From assembly GCF_001717955.1 (NCBI RefSeq), contig NZ_CP014168.1, forward strand, positions 3,751,501 through 3,815,500: DNA of 64,000 nucleotides. Reading direction: 5' to 3'. The notes under the pieces were generated by a model. That model saw only the letters and a list, made by a program, of their open reading frames with translations. It did no database searches and was not told the DNA's origin. Of the stretch, positions 1 to 9,451 are shown one piece after another. Each line of letters opens with the position of its first letter. Positions within the stretch are counted from its first letter, which is position 1. A program made the translations under genes and the position numbers. Source of the DNA: Sphingomonas panacis. GTDB lineage: Bacteria > Pseudomonadota > Alphaproteobacteria > Sphingomonadales > Sphingomonadaceae.

Positions 1-1
1 G

Positions 2-274
2 GTTCGCGACCTGACGGCGGAGGGCGACCACGTCGAGCGCGAGCTGGCGCTGGTCAAGGTGCGCGGCACCGGCGACCACCGCATCGAAGCGCTGCGCCTC
101 GCCGAAGTGTACCGCGCGCGGGTCGTCGATGCGACCATCTCCAGCTTCGTGTTCGAGGTGACGGGGGGCATCGACAAAATCGACAAGTTCGTGTCGCTGA
201 TGAGCGAGGTCGGGCTGATCGAGGTCGCCCGTACCGGCATCGTCGCGATCTCGCGCGGCAAGGAAGCCGCCTGA
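2..274 (+). CDS. ilvN: Acetolactate synthase small subunit, C-terminal part
   Basis: The open frame enters from the left edge and ends at TGA 272-274, so the first half of the gene, including the N-terminal ACT domain, lies outside the window. The visible 90 residues match the C-terminal domain of IlvN (VRGTGDHRIEALRLAEVYRA, then EVGLIEVARTGIVAISRG). IlvN is the regulatory subunit of acetohydroxyacid synthase, which starts valine, leucine and isoleucine synthesis and mediates feedback inhibition by valine. ilvC follows 133 bases downstream on the same strand, as expected of an ilvBNC operon. Confidence 0.93.
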   Translation, partial: VRDLTAEGDHVERELALVKVRGTGDHRIEALRLAEVYRARVVDATISSFVFEVTGGIDKIDKFVSLMSEVGLIEVARTGIVAISRGKEAA

Positions 275-301
275 CTTTACCTATTGAACGACAACCACCG
301 T

Positions 302-1427
<1,126 letters not shown>

Positions 1428-1439
1428 GCGAACCGCCGC

Positions 1440-1520
1440 CCGTTCGTGTCGAGCGAAATCGAGACACCCCGCGCAGCGCGCGTGGGGCTTGTCCCTCGAC
1501 TTCGCTCGGGACGAACGGGA
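1440..1520. repeat. Dispersed inverted repeat, gttcgt...acgaac type, downstream of ilvC
   Basis: The segment begins cccgttcgtgtcgagcgaaa and ends tcgctcgggacgaacggg, so the ends are reverse complements and the whole can fold into a long hairpin. Related copies occur at 18885-18952, 57689-57722 and 58672-58720. All lie between genes, which fits a dispersed REP-like element that may also stop transcription. Confidence 0.75.
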
Positions 1521-1617
1521 GTGGCAGCACATTCGTGAAACGATTCGTTGCCGAGTTGGGCTTTGACGGGCGAAGCGCGGAAGATCAGGGTCGCGGCCTC
1601 AACAGGAGACACTTGTG

Positions 1618-2244
1618 ATGCGCCGTTTCGTCCTTGCCCTTTCGCTCGCCGCCAGCGCGGTGGCCGTGCCGCTCGCGGCGCAGATGCACCGCCCCGACAT
1701 GCTCCACGGCGCGGGCGCACCCGCCGAGGTGAAGGCCGGCACCTATGCGGTCGAGTCCAACCATACGCAGGTCGCGTTCAGCATCAGCCACATGGGCATC
1801 TCGCCGTTCGCCGGCTGGTTCTCGGGCGCGAGCGGCTCGCTCAAGCTCGATCCCGCCAAGCTCGACGCGACCACGCTCAACGTCACCATCCCGATCGCCA
1901 GCGTGCAGACCACCAGTGGCCAGCTCGTCGAGGAACTGAAGAGCGCCGACTGGTTCGACGCGGCGAAATACCCGACCGCAACCTTCCGCTCGACCAAGGT
2001 GACCGCGATCGGCCCCGACAGCGCCCGGGTCGAGGGTGATCTGACGCTTCACGGCGTCACCAAGCCCGCCGTGATCGAGGCGCGCTTCTTCGGCGCGGCG
2101 ACCAACCCGATGAGCAAGAAGCCCTCGGTCGGTTTCCTCGGCCGCATGTCGATCAACCGCTCCGAGTTCGGCGTTACCAAGTATGTGCCGCTGGTGTCCG
2201 ACCAGACCGTGCTCGTCATCAACGCGGCGTTCGAACTGCAATGA
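1618..2244 (+). CDS. YceI-family periplasmic protein
   Basis: 208 residues with a clear signal peptide (MRRFVLALSLAASAVAVPLAAQ). The mature part is the YceI lipocalin-like barrel: GTYAVESNHTQVAFSISHMG, GWFSGASGSLKLDPAKLDA, ADWFDAAKYPTATFRSTKV and DLTLHGVTKPAVIEARF. Family members bind isoprenoid or amphiphilic ligands; the substrate here is unknown. The start is ATG 1618 with aggaga 9 bases upstream; GTG 1615 is just 5' and less likely. Its stop overlaps the start of the next gene by four bases (ATGA), so the two are probably translated together. Confidence 0.93.
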   Translation: MRRFVLALSLAASAVAVPLAAQMHRPDMLHGAGAPAEVKAGTYAVESNHTQVAFSISHMGISPFAGWFSGASGSLKLDPAKLDATTLNVTIPIASVQTTSGQLVEELKSADWFDAAKYPTATFRSTKVTAIGPDSARVEGDLTLHGVTKPAVIEARFFGAATNPMSKKPSVGFLGRMSINRSEFGVTKYVPLVSDQTVLVINAAFELQ

Positions 2245-2861
2245 CCGATACGCCGTCCGAAGAGACCGAGGGCCGGCCCGGCGTCGGCCGCGTCGAAGCC
2301 TTTTCGGACGGCGTCATCGCCATCATCGTGACGATCATGGTGCTGGAGCTTCATCCACCGGTTTCGGAAGGAATGGCGAAGCTCTGGACCTTGTGGCCGG
2401 TGTTTCTCGCCTATGTGCTGAGCTACGCCTATGTCGCGATCTATTGGGTCAACCATCACCGGCTGTTCGGCCACGCCACGCATGTGACAAACGGTCTGCT
2501 GTGGTCGAACATCCTGCTGCTGTTCGCACTGTCGCTGGTGCCGTTCTCGACCTCGTACCTGGGCGAGCATCATTTCAACCGCGAAGCGACCTTGCTGTAC
2601 CTCGCGACGATGCTGCTGCCGTCGATCGCCTATGCGTGGGTGCAGGCGACCGTGCGCCGCACCGGCCAGCGCGGCCCCGCCGCCGAGCGCTTCTATGCCG
2701 CGAGCACGCGCAAGGGCTGGGTCGCGGCGCTGATCTACGCGCTGGGCGTGCCGCTCACCTTCATATCGCCGTGGCTCGGCATCGGCTGCGCCGCGCTGGT
2801 CGCGGTGCTGTGGTTTCTGCCACAGAGCCGGATCGACGCGCTGTTCGCGCCGCGCGTCTGA
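2241..2861 (+). CDS. TMEM175-family membrane protein (putative K+ channel)
   Basis: 206 residues. The N-terminal RVEAFSDGVIAIIVTIMVLE matches the conserved RxxxFSD filter-helix motif of bacterial TMEM175 (former DUF1211) proteins. About six hydrophobic helices follow, including NILLLFALSLVPFSTSYLGE and the C-terminal LIYALGVPLTFISPWLGIGC. Family members form potassium-selective leak channels in the inner membrane. The start codon overlaps the stop of the yceI-like gene. A function for the pairing is not known to me. Confidence 0.88.
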   Translation: MTDTPSEETEGRPGVGRVEAFSDGVIAIIVTIMVLELHPPVSEGMAKLWTLWPVFLAYVLSYAYVAIYWVNHHRLFGHATHVTNGLLWSNILLLFALSLVPFSTSYLGEHHFNREATLLYLATMLLPSIAYAWVQATVRRTGQRGPAAERFYAASTRKGWVAALIYALGVPLTFISPWLGIGCAALVAVLWFLPQSRIDALFAPRV

Positions 2862-2931
2862 CGACCGCGCGCGCGAATTTCGCATGATGAGGCTGGACAG
2901 CGTCCCCGCCCCCACGCTATCGGGCCAGACG

Positions 2932-2976
2932 ATGACGATCGGGATCGCCCTGCTGCTTCGACTTACGCGCCCTTAG
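2932..2976 (+). CDS. leuL: leu leader peptide (attenuator peptide)
   Basis: A 14-codon frame, MTIGIALLLRLTRP then TAG, lies between the TMEM175-like gene and leuA. It contains four Leu codons in five (CTG CTG CTT CGA CTT) plus two Ile codons, directly before an RNA region able to form alternative hairpins. An in-frame upstream ATG pair at 2884/2887 would give a 31-residue peptide with the same tail; neither start has a clear ribosome site. Leu-rich leader peptides are the known sensing element of leucine attenuation, where stalling on Leu codons lets the downstream gene be transcribed. The assignment rests on composition, position and structure. Confidence 0.72.
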   Translation: MTIGIALLLRLTRP

Positions 2977-3029
2977 GCGCGACCGTCACCGTGCGCGGGC
3001 TTCGCCCTACGCACAGCGCGCCTGAGGGC
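2969..3029 (+). promoter_or_regulatory. leuA attenuator hairpins
   Basis: A 13-base arm, gcccttaggcgcg (2969-2981), pairs with cgcgcctgagggc (3017-3029) with one G-U pair. The 5' arm overlaps the stop codon of the leader peptide. Nested inside is a second hairpin, gtgcgcgggcttcgccctac and on (2991-3014), closed by a ttcg-type loop. A ribosome stalled on the Leu codons at 2950-2964 would cover the 5' arm and change which hairpin forms. No clean U-run follows, so the exact terminator form is uncertain. Confidence 0.6.
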
Positions 3030-3066
3030 CAAAGCCATCCCGTCCCTTCAGCCAGCGAGAAACAGC

Positions 3067-4728
3067 ATGCTGCGCGATCCTTCGACCAAATACCGACCTT
3101 TTCCGCAGATCGACCTGCCCAACCGCGAATGGCCTTCGCGCACCATCACCAAGGCGCCGCGCTGGCTCTCGACCGATCTGCGCGACGGCAACCAGGCGCT
3201 CATCGACCCGATGGACGCCGAGAAGAAGACGCGGATGTTCGATCTGCTCGTCAAGGTCGGCCTCAAGGAGATCGAGGTCGGCTTCCCGAGCGCGGGCGCG
3301 ACCGAGTTCGATTTCATCTCCGGGTTGGTCAAGACCGGGCGAATCCCCGACGACGTGACGGTGCAGGTGCTGACCCAATCACGCCGCGACCTGATCCAGA
3401 CCAGCTTCGAGAGCCTGCGCGGTGCGCCCAAGGCGATCGTCCACCTCTACAATGCGGTCAGCCCGGCGTGGCGCAAGATCGTGTTCGGGCTGAGCCGCGA
3501 GGAGATCAAGCAGATCGCGATCGACGGCGCCAAGATCCTGCGCGATTGCGCCGCCGCGCAGCCCGACACCGACTGGCATTTCGAATACAGCCCCGAGACC
3601 TTCTCGACCGCCGAACTCGATTTCTCGGTCGAGGTCTGCGAGGCGGTGATGGACGTGCTGCGCCCAACGCCCGAGCACAAGCTGATCCTCAACCTGCCCG
3701 CCACGGTCGAGTGCGCGACGCCCAACGTCTATGCCGACCAGATCGAATGGTTCGGCAAGCATATCCGCAACCGCGATTCGATCGCGATCAGCCTGCACAC
3801 GCACAATGATCGCGGCACCGGCGTCGCTGCGGCCGAACTGGGGCTGATGGCCGGCGCCGACCGCGTCGAAGGCTGTCTGCTCGGCAACGGCGAGCGCACC
3901 GGCAATTGCGATCTCGTGACGGTCGCGCTCAACATGTACACCCAAGGGCTGTCGCCGGGGCTGGACCTGTCGGACATCGACGAGGTGGTGAATACCGTCA
4001 CCTATTGCACGCAACTGCCGGTGCATCCGCGCACGCCTTATGCGGGTGATCTGGTGTTCACCGCCTTTTCGGGCAGCCATCAGGACGCGATCAAGAAGGG
4101 CTTCGCATCGCAGGAAGCGCGCAACGACGAACTGTGGGAAGTCCCCTATCTGCCGATCGACCCCGCCGATCTCGGCCGCAGCTACGAGGCGGTGATCCGC
4201 GTCAATTCGCAGTCAGGCAAGGGCGGCGTCGCCTGGGTGATCGAACAGGACAAGGGGCTGAAGCTGCCGAAGCGGCTCCAGGCCGATTTCAGCCGCCACG
4301 TCCAGGCGCTCGCCGACGAGACCAGCCGCGAACTCAACGCCGCCGATATCTGGGGGCAGTTCGAGAAGAGCTATCTGGCGAAGCCGGACGACCGCTTCGT
4401 GCTCGGCGCATACGACGAAACGCGCGCGCCTGACGGCGACCGCATCTTCGCCGGCGATATCGAAGTGGCGGGCGAGCATCATTCGGTAAGCGGGCGCGGC
4501 AACGGCCTGATTTCGAGCGTCGTCGCGGCGATCCGCGACGAGTTCGCGGTCGATCTCGAAGTCGCGGATTATGTCGAGCACGCGATCGGCAAGGGCGCTA
4601 ACGTGCGCGCTGCCGCTTATGTCGAATGCCGCACGGGTGACGGGCGGACGGTGTGGGGCGTCGGTATCGACGAGGATATCGCCACGGCGTCGGTCCGCGC
4701 AGTGCTGAGCGCGGCGAACCGGGCCTGA
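3067..4728 (+). CDS. leuA: 2-isopropylmalate synthase
   Basis: First committed enzyme of leucine synthesis: condenses acetyl-CoA with 2-ketoisovalerate. 553 residues, the length of the LeuA2 (long) group. It shows the TIM-barrel metal site [20 protein letters not shown] near residue 35, the [16 protein letters not shown] motif near 241 and the [12 protein letters not shown] loop near 275. The C-terminal LeuA allosteric domain (from about residue 430) binds leucine for feedback inhibition. An attenuator precedes it, so both transcription and activity look leucine-controlled. It converges on folB with a palindrome between them. Confidence 0.97.
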   Translation: MLRDPSTKYRPFPQIDLPNREWPSRTITKAPRWLSTDLRDGNQALIDPMDAEKKTRMFDLLVKVGLKEIEVGFPSAGATEFDFISGLVKTGRIPDDVTVQVLTQSRRDLIQTSFESLRGAPKAIVHLYNAVSPAWRKIVFGLSREEIKQIAIDGAKILRDCAAAQPDTDWHFEYSPETFSTAELDFSVEVCEAVMDVLRPTPEHKLILNLPATVECATPNVYADQIEWFGKHIRNRDSIAISLHTHNDRGTGVAAAELGLMAGADRVEGCLLGNGERTGNCDLVTVALNMYTQGLSPGLDLSDIDEVVNTVTYCTQLPVHPRTPYAGDLVFTAFSGSHQDAIKKGFASQEARNDELWEVPYLPIDPADLGRSYEAVIRVNSQSGKGGVAWVIEQDKGLKLPKRLQADFSRHVQALADETSRELNAADIWGQFEKSYLAKPDDRFVLGAYDETRAPDGDRIFAGDIEVAGEHHSVSGRGNGLISSVVAAIRDEFAVDLEVADYVEHAIGKGANVRAAAYVECRTGDGRTVWGVGIDEDIATASVRAVLSAANRA

Positions 4729-4734
4729 GCTGGC

Positions 4735-4760
4735 GTCGCCCCGGCGCAGGCCGGGGCGAC
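4735..4760. terminator. Perfect palindrome between convergent leuA and folB
   Basis: An 11-base perfect stem, gtcgccccggc, with loop gcag and the complementary arm, sits in the 34-base gap between the leuA and folB stops. It has no T-run, so it is either a factor-assisted bidirectional terminator or a member of a repeat family. A decayed relative with the same gtcgccc/gggcgac ends lies at 44109-44135, again between convergent genes. Confidence 0.55.
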
Positions 4761-4762
4761 GG

Positions 4763-5146
4763 TTAGCGCCGCCGCGTAACCTCGCACCCGATACGCGCGT
4801 CCGGGTAGATGTCGGTCTTCATCGTCCGCACGCGCACGGCGGCGACGCGCGAATCCACCAGCGCGAGCGCGGCGATCTCGTCGCAGAGCGTTTCCTGCAA
4901 TTCGAAATGGCGCGACGCGGCCAGCGCGAGGATGCGCTCGCGCAGGAAATCGTAATCGACCACCGCCTCGATGCGATCCTCGGGCGCCGCCTCGCCATAG
5001 TCGCAGTGCAACCAGACGCTGACCAGCACACGCTGCGGCCCCGCGCGCTCGACCGGGTGGATGCCGAGGCCGATCATCACCTCAAGCGCCTCCAGCAGCA
5101 CGGTGTAGGTCGCCCTGCCCCCGCCGATATCCCCGAAATCAGTCAA
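4763..5146 (-). CDS. folB: Dihydroneopterin aldolase
   Basis: 127 residues with the FolB tunnelling fold: YTVLLEALEVMIGLGIHPVE at the N-terminus, then VSVWLHCDYG, VVDYDFLRERI and HFELQETLCDEIAALALVDS, and the C-terminal RVRTMKTDIYPDARIGCEV. The enzyme splits dihydroneopterin to 6-hydroxymethyl-dihydropterin in folate synthesis. The best start is TTG 5146, which overlaps the end of the upstream reductase gene by eight bases; no ATG gives a plausible N-terminus. It is the last gene of the folE-reductase-folB operon. Confidence 0.88.
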   Translation of the reverse strand: MTDFGDIGGGRATYTVLLEALEVMIGLGIHPVERAGPQRVLVSVWLHCDYGEAAPEDRIEAVVDYDFLRERILALAASRHFELQETLCDEIAALALVDSRVAAVRVRTMKTDIYPDARIGCEVTRRR

Positions 5147-5903
5147 GTGCGCGCTCCCGCGTCGCGAACATCACGTCGCTGTCGCGGGTGATGAAGCGCT
5201 GGCCGCAATCGACGAACACGTTCTGCCCGGTGATGCTCGGGCACTCCAGCAGCCACGCCACCGTGCCGGCGATATCCTCGACCGCAACCGGGCGGCGCAG
5301 CAGATTGTCGCGCATCACCGCGTGAAATTCTTGCGGCGACTGATCGTGGCTGGTCATCGTCAGCCCCGGCGACACCGCATTGACGCGAACGCGGGGGCTG
5401 AGCGCCTGCGCGAGCATCACGGTCGCGCTTTCGAGCGCGGTCTTGCTGAGCGAGTAGGAGAAGAAATCGGGGTTGAGGTTGGCGACCTTCTGGTCGAGCA
5501 CGTTGACCACCGCGCCGTCCTCCAACCCGTCCTGCCGCGCCAGCGCCGTCGCCAGCGCGACCGGCCCGGCGAGGTTGGTGCGCATCATCGTCGCGAACAG
5601 ATCGGCATTCTCATGCGGGGGGCGGTCGAAATCGAACAGCGAGGCGCAATTGACCAGCTCGTCGATCACGCCGCCCGCCGCCGCGCGCGCCTCGGCGAAC
5701 AGGCGGTTCGGATCATCGGAAATGTCGCCGTGGAGAAGCGATACCTCGGCCCCGCCCTCGCGAAGTTCCGCGGCGAGCGCCTGGGCGTCGTCGGTCGAAT
5801 GGAAATGGTGGAGCACGATGCGGTGCCCGCCGGCCGCGAGCCGACGGGCGATCGCCGCGCCGATCCGCCGCGCGGCGCCGGTCACCAGCACGGTTCGGAG
5901 CAT
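5139..5903 (-). CDS. SDR-family reductase, FolM/PTR1-like (putative dihydromonapterin or dihydrofolate reductase)
   Basis: 254 residues. The NADP-binding motif TGAARRIGAAIARRLA near residue 7 has the arginine pair typical of pteridine reductases, followed by LHHFHSTDDAQALAAELREG, which resembles the HYxRS segment of PTR1 and FolM. The catalytic YSLSKTAL (Tyr and Lys) and VNAVSPG follow. It lies between folE and folB, six bases after folE and overlapping folB, so a role in tetrahydropterin or folate reduction is the best inference. A generic SDR function cannot be excluded. ATG 5903 was chosen because upstream sequence belongs to folE. Confidence 0.82.
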   Translation of the reverse strand: MLRTVLVTGAARRIGAAIARRLAAGGHRIVLHHFHSTDDAQALAAELREGGAEVSLLHGDISDDPNRLFAEARAAAGGVIDELVNCASLFDFDRPPHENADLFATMMRTNLAGPVALATALARQDGLEDGAVVNVLDQKVANLNPDFFSYSLSKTALESATVMLAQALSPRVRVNAVSPGLTMTSHDQSPQEFHAVMRDNLLRRPVAVEDIAGTVAWLLECPSITGQNVFVDCGQRFITRDSDVMFATRERALD

Positions 5904-5908
5904 CGCGA

Positions 5909-6535
5909 TCAGGCCTTGAAGCCGATCAGCGACAGGACTTCCTCGCGGCTGCGCTCGTCGTCGCGGAACACGCCCATCATCCGGCTGGTGGTCATCGTCA
6001 CGCCGGGGGTGCGCACGCCGCGCGCGGACATACAGGCGTGGTTCGCCTCGATCACCACCGCGACGCCGAGCGGTTTGAGATTCTTCCAGATGCAATCGGC
6101 GACCTCGGCGGTGAGCCGTTCCTGGACTTGCAGGCGGCGCGCGAACGCGTGGAGCACCCGCGCGAGCTTGGAGATGCCGACCACGTAATTGCCGGGCAGA
6201 TAGGCGATGTGCGCCTTGCCGATGATCGGCGCCATGTGATGCTCGCAGTGCGACTGGAACGGAATGTCCTTGAGCAAGACGATCTCGTCATAACCGCCGA
6301 CCTCCTCGAACACGCGCGAAAGGTGATGCGCGGGATCATCGGCATAGCCGGCGCAATATTCCTTCCAGGCGCGCGCGACGCGTCTGGGCGTGTCGATCAG
6401 ACCTTCGCGCGCGGGATCGTCACCCGCCCAGCGGATCAACGTCCGCACCGCGTCGGCGACGTCGTCGGGAACCGCGATTTTGCCATCAAGTTCAAATCGA
6501 TCGCCCGAAATCGCTATCTCGGCCCGCTCACTCAT
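5909..6535 (-). CDS. folE: GTP cyclohydrolase I
   Basis: Converts GTP to 7,8-dihydroneopterin triphosphate, the entry to folate and pterin synthesis. 208 residues. Visible hallmarks are REGLIDTPRRVARAWKEYCA near residue 44, the zinc and active-site segment PFQSHCEHHMAPIIGKAHIA (Cys and two His), VVGISKLARVLHAFARRLQV, and the C-terminal zinc Cys in NHACMSARGV. The start ATG 6535 has aagga six bases upstream. It heads a three-gene minus-strand folate operon and is divergent from the TonB receptor gene. Confidence 0.97.
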   Translation of the reverse strand: MSERAEIAISGDRFELDGKIAVPDDVADAVRTLIRWAGDDPAREGLIDTPRRVARAWKEYCAGYADDPAHHLSRVFEEVGGYDEIVLLKDIPFQSHCEHHMAPIIGKAHIAYLPGNYVVGISKLARVLHAFARRLQVQERLTAEVADCIWKNLKPLGVAVVIEANHACMSARGVRTPGVTMTTSRMMGVFRDDERSREEVLSLIGFKA

Positions 6536-6761
6536 CCTAAATCCTTCATAAGTCCCGACATAGTTCCGCCCCCCGCCGGCAAGTCGACCATTTCAACCAT
6601 TGCGAACGAAATAGTACCTCATATTCAACGATATCGGACTTTCGTGGCGGTCCTCTTCTGGTCCATTGACGCGTAAATCGCTGGCGCGCTACCCCGACTA
6701 TGGGAAACAAGAACAGTGACCAGCCGGACGGGCGGGCGCGCAAAAAGGGTCGTCATTCACG

Positions 6762-9239
6762 ATGAGATATGAGCTGCTTGCGGCCTCCGCAATGGCGTTG
6801 ACGGCTGCGGCGCCGGCTTGGGCGGCGGACGACATCCCCCAGAGCGGGGACGATATCGTCGTCACCGCCACCAAGCGCGACGAGACGCTGCGGCAGGTGC
6901 CGCTGTCGGTCTCCGTGACGTCCGCCGAGACGATCGCGCGGGCGCACATCGTCGATCTGATCGATCTGCAGTCGGTGGTCCCGTCGCTGAAAGTACAGCA
7001 GTTCAACGCGGTCGGGCAGACCAACTTCCTGATTCGCGGCTTCGGCAATGGTAACGGCAATGACGGGATCGAAAGCTCGGTCGGCGTGTTCGTCGACGGC
7101 GTGTACCGCACGCGCACCTCGGCGGCGATCGACGACCTGCCGGAGGTAGAGCGGATCGAGGTGCTGCGCGGGCCACAATCGACGCTGTTCGGCAAGAACG
7201 TGTCGGCGGGTGCGATCAACATCGTCACCAAGCGGCCCGAGTTCGAATGGGGCGGCAAGGCCGAACTGAGCGTCGGCAATTACGGCCTGATGCAGGGCAA
7301 GGCGAGCGTCAACGCACCGCTGGGGCGCACGGTGGCGGTTCGGCTATCAGGCGCGGTCGACGAGCGCGACGGCTACATCCATAGCCTCACGACGGGGCAG
7401 GACATCAACAACCGCCACCGCGTCTCGGTACGCGGCGACGTGCTGTGGCAGCCGACCGCGGATTTTTCGCTGCGGGTGATCGGCGATTACAACCGCATCG
7501 CCGAACTGTGCTGCGGCGTCGCGTCGGTGCGCAATGGCCCGGCCACGCAGCTCATCGCCGCCCCGCCGCCCCTGGGCCTCGGCAAGCCGGTCGGCGATGC
7601 CGCGGATGTCTTCGCACGCACCTCGGTCAGCAACACCGATCCGACCAACCGGCTGATCGGCAAGGGCGTATCCGCACAGGCCGATTACACCCTGGGTTTC
7701 GCCAGGCTCACATCGATCACCGCATACCGCGACCAGATCAACCAATCGAAGCAGGATGTCGATTTCACCGGCGCCGACATCGTCACCAATGCCGCCGCCA
7801 ACCACATCAAGACCTTCACGCAGGAACTCCGCCTCGCCTCGACCGGCACGGGTCGGCTGACCTGGCTGATCGGCGGCTTCTATCAGGACGAGCATGTCGA
7901 GACCGGCCGCGACGTTCGCTTCGGCCGCGACGCCCGCCCCTTCGCCGATGGCCTTTCGGGCGGCGCGATCGGGCAGCTCGAAACGCTGCAATCGCTCGTC
8001 AATCCGGCCATCGTGCCGGGCCGCACCTATTTCCAGCCCGGTCAGGGCATCTCCGACCGCTATACGCTCGCCCAGCGCGCCTTCTCGCTGTTTGCCGACG
8101 CGGATTTCAAACTGACCGAGCGGCTCAAGATCGGCGGCGGCGTTTCGTACATGAACGATCGCAAGGCGGCGCGCTCGTTCGTGTCGCTGCAAGACCCGTT
8201 CTCGGCGCTCGATCTCGCCAACGTGCGCGAACTCGGGCTGCTGCCGCTGGCGATCCTCAACCCCGCCGCCCCCGCCGGCGCGACGATCCCGACCAACCTG
8301 TTCAGCCCGCTCACCGCGCTGCAGTTCTTCTACGCCAACGCACCCGGCCACGCGCCGGTCAACTTCCCCAACGGCCGCGAAAGTGGTGTGCTCAGCGGCG
8401 ACAAGGTGACCTACTCCGCCCGCATCGCCTATGATTTCGGGCCGGTCAGCACCTATGTCACCTATGCGACCGGCTGGAAGGCGGGCGCGATCAACCTCTC
8501 GTCGGACAGCCGCCCGCCCGACCAGACCGGCGTCGGCCGCACCGCCGCGCCGGAGAACGTCACGCTGTACGAAGCGGGGGTGAAGGGTGCGTTTCGCGGC
8601 GGCTATCTCAACCTCGCGGTGTTCAAGCAGACCATCAAGGGCTTCCAATCCAACATCTTCAAGGGGTTCGGCTATGCGCTCGTCAACGCGGGCCAAGAAT
8701 CGGTCAGGGGATTCGAGGTCGATGCCGCTTACGCGCCCGTCAGGATGCTGTCGCTGGCGGGATCGATGACGTATCTCGACGCGAAGTACGATTCCTTCAC
8801 GGGTGCGGCGTGCGTCAGCTATGATCCGGTGCGCTGCCCGATCGATCCGAACACCGGGCTGACGCCGCCCTTCCGCGACCTGACCGGCCAGCGCCCCGCC
8901 GGCATCGCCGAGTGGAGCGCTTCGGGATCGGCGACGCTGTCGCGCGATCTCGCGCCCGGCATCGGCGGCTATCTGCGCGCCGAATATGATTACATGAGCC
9001 CGACCTACCAGACCGAAAGCTCGCCGCCCGATGTCGCGACCTGGGGCTATCACATCCTCAACGCCAGCATGGGGCTGACGGTCGCGGCCGCCAAGCTGGA
9101 GGTGATGCTGTGGGCACGCAACCTGACCGACGACCGAGCGATCGTCAGCACCTTCCCGACAACCGCGCAGGACGGCAGCTACAGCGGCTATATCCAGCAG
9201 CCGCGCACCTACGGCGCAACGATCCGCAAGGCATTCTGA
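6762..9239 (+). CDS. TonB-dependent receptor
   Basis: An 825-residue outer-membrane receptor that would import a ligand using TonB energy. It has a signal peptide (MRYELLAASAMALTAAAPAWA), a TonB-box-like DDIVVTATKRDE, a plug domain with FLIRGFGNGN, GVFVDGVYRTRT and VEVLRGPQSTLFGKN-type signature (here RIEVLRGPQSTLFGKN), then a long beta-barrel ending in YGATIRKAF with the usual terminal aromatic residue. The 226-base region to folE holds its promoter; ttgacg at 6666 is a possible -35 box. No neighbouring gene identifies the ligand. The gene ends before a good terminator. Confidence 0.95.
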   Translation: MRYELLAASAMALTAAAPAWAADDIPQSGDDIVVTATKRDETLRQVPLSVSVTSAETIARAHIVDLIDLQSVVPSLKVQQFNAVGQTNFLIRGFGNGNGNDGIESSVGVFVDGVYRTRTSAAIDDLPEVERIEVLRGPQSTLFGKNVSAGAINIVTKRPEFEWGGKAELSVGNYGLMQGKASVNAPLGRTVAVRLSGAVDERDGYIHSLTTGQDINNRHRVSVRGDVLWQPTADFSLRVIGDYNRIAELCCGVASVRNGPATQLIAAPPPLGLGKPVGDAADVFARTSVSNTDPTNRLIGKGVSAQADYTLGFARLTSITAYRDQINQSKQDVDFTGADIVTNAAANHIKTFTQELRLASTGTGRLTWLIGGFYQDEHVETGRDVRFGRDARPFADGLSGGAIGQLETLQSLVNPAIVPGRTYFQPGQGISDRYTLAQRAFSLFADADFKLTERLKIGGGVSYMNDRKAARSFVSLQDPFSALDLANVRELGLLPLAILNPAAPAGATIPTNLFSPLTALQFFYANAPGHAPVNFPNGRESGVLSGDKVTYSARIAYDFGPVSTYVTYATGWKAGAINLSSDSRPPDQTGVGRTAAPENVTLYEAGVKGAFRGGYLNLAVFKQTIKGFQSNIFKGFGYALVNAGQESVRGFEVDAAYAPVRMLSLAGSMTYLDAKYDSFTGAACVSYDPVRCPIDPNTGLTPPFRDLTGQRPAGIAEWSASGSATLSRDLAPGIGGYLRAEYDYMSPTYQTESSPPDVATWGYHILNASMGLTVAAAKLEVMLWARNLTDDRAIVSTFPTTAQDGSYSGYIQQPRTYGATIRKAF

Positions 9240-9312
9240 GCCGGAACCGTTAATGCCGCGCTTACGATCAGCATTTGCATCTGCGTGGAAGCGCCAGTAT
9301 CGAGCGCGCCCG

Positions 9313-9340
9313 GCCCGCTTCCGAAACGAACGGGCTTTTT
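9313..9340 (+). terminator. Rho-independent terminator of the TonB receptor gene
   Basis: The stem gcccg (9313-9317) pairs with cgggc (9331-9335), extended inside by ttc/gaa across a bulged base, with loop cgaaac, followed by five T residues. It lies 74 bases after the receptor stop. It is the clearest factor-independent terminator in the window. Confidence 0.65.
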
Positions 9341-9451
9341 GCCGCTCGGGCAAGGTGACATCGGAGGAAAGGCGGCGCACACACGTCGCCGCGCTGCCCG
9401 CAGCGTAACACCGATGTCGGCCCGAACGACACACAGCAGGAAGGACTCACA

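Noticed and set aside
2862..3066. T-box or riboswitch upstream of leuA
   Set aside because: No T-box core or riboswitch motif is seen; a Leu-rich leader peptide with hairpins explains the region better.
7347..9434. 695-codon open frame on the minus strand, antisense to the TonB receptor
   Set aside because: It mirrors the receptor codons; composition is Arg- and Ala-rich with no domain, and the sense strand encodes a full recognisable receptor.
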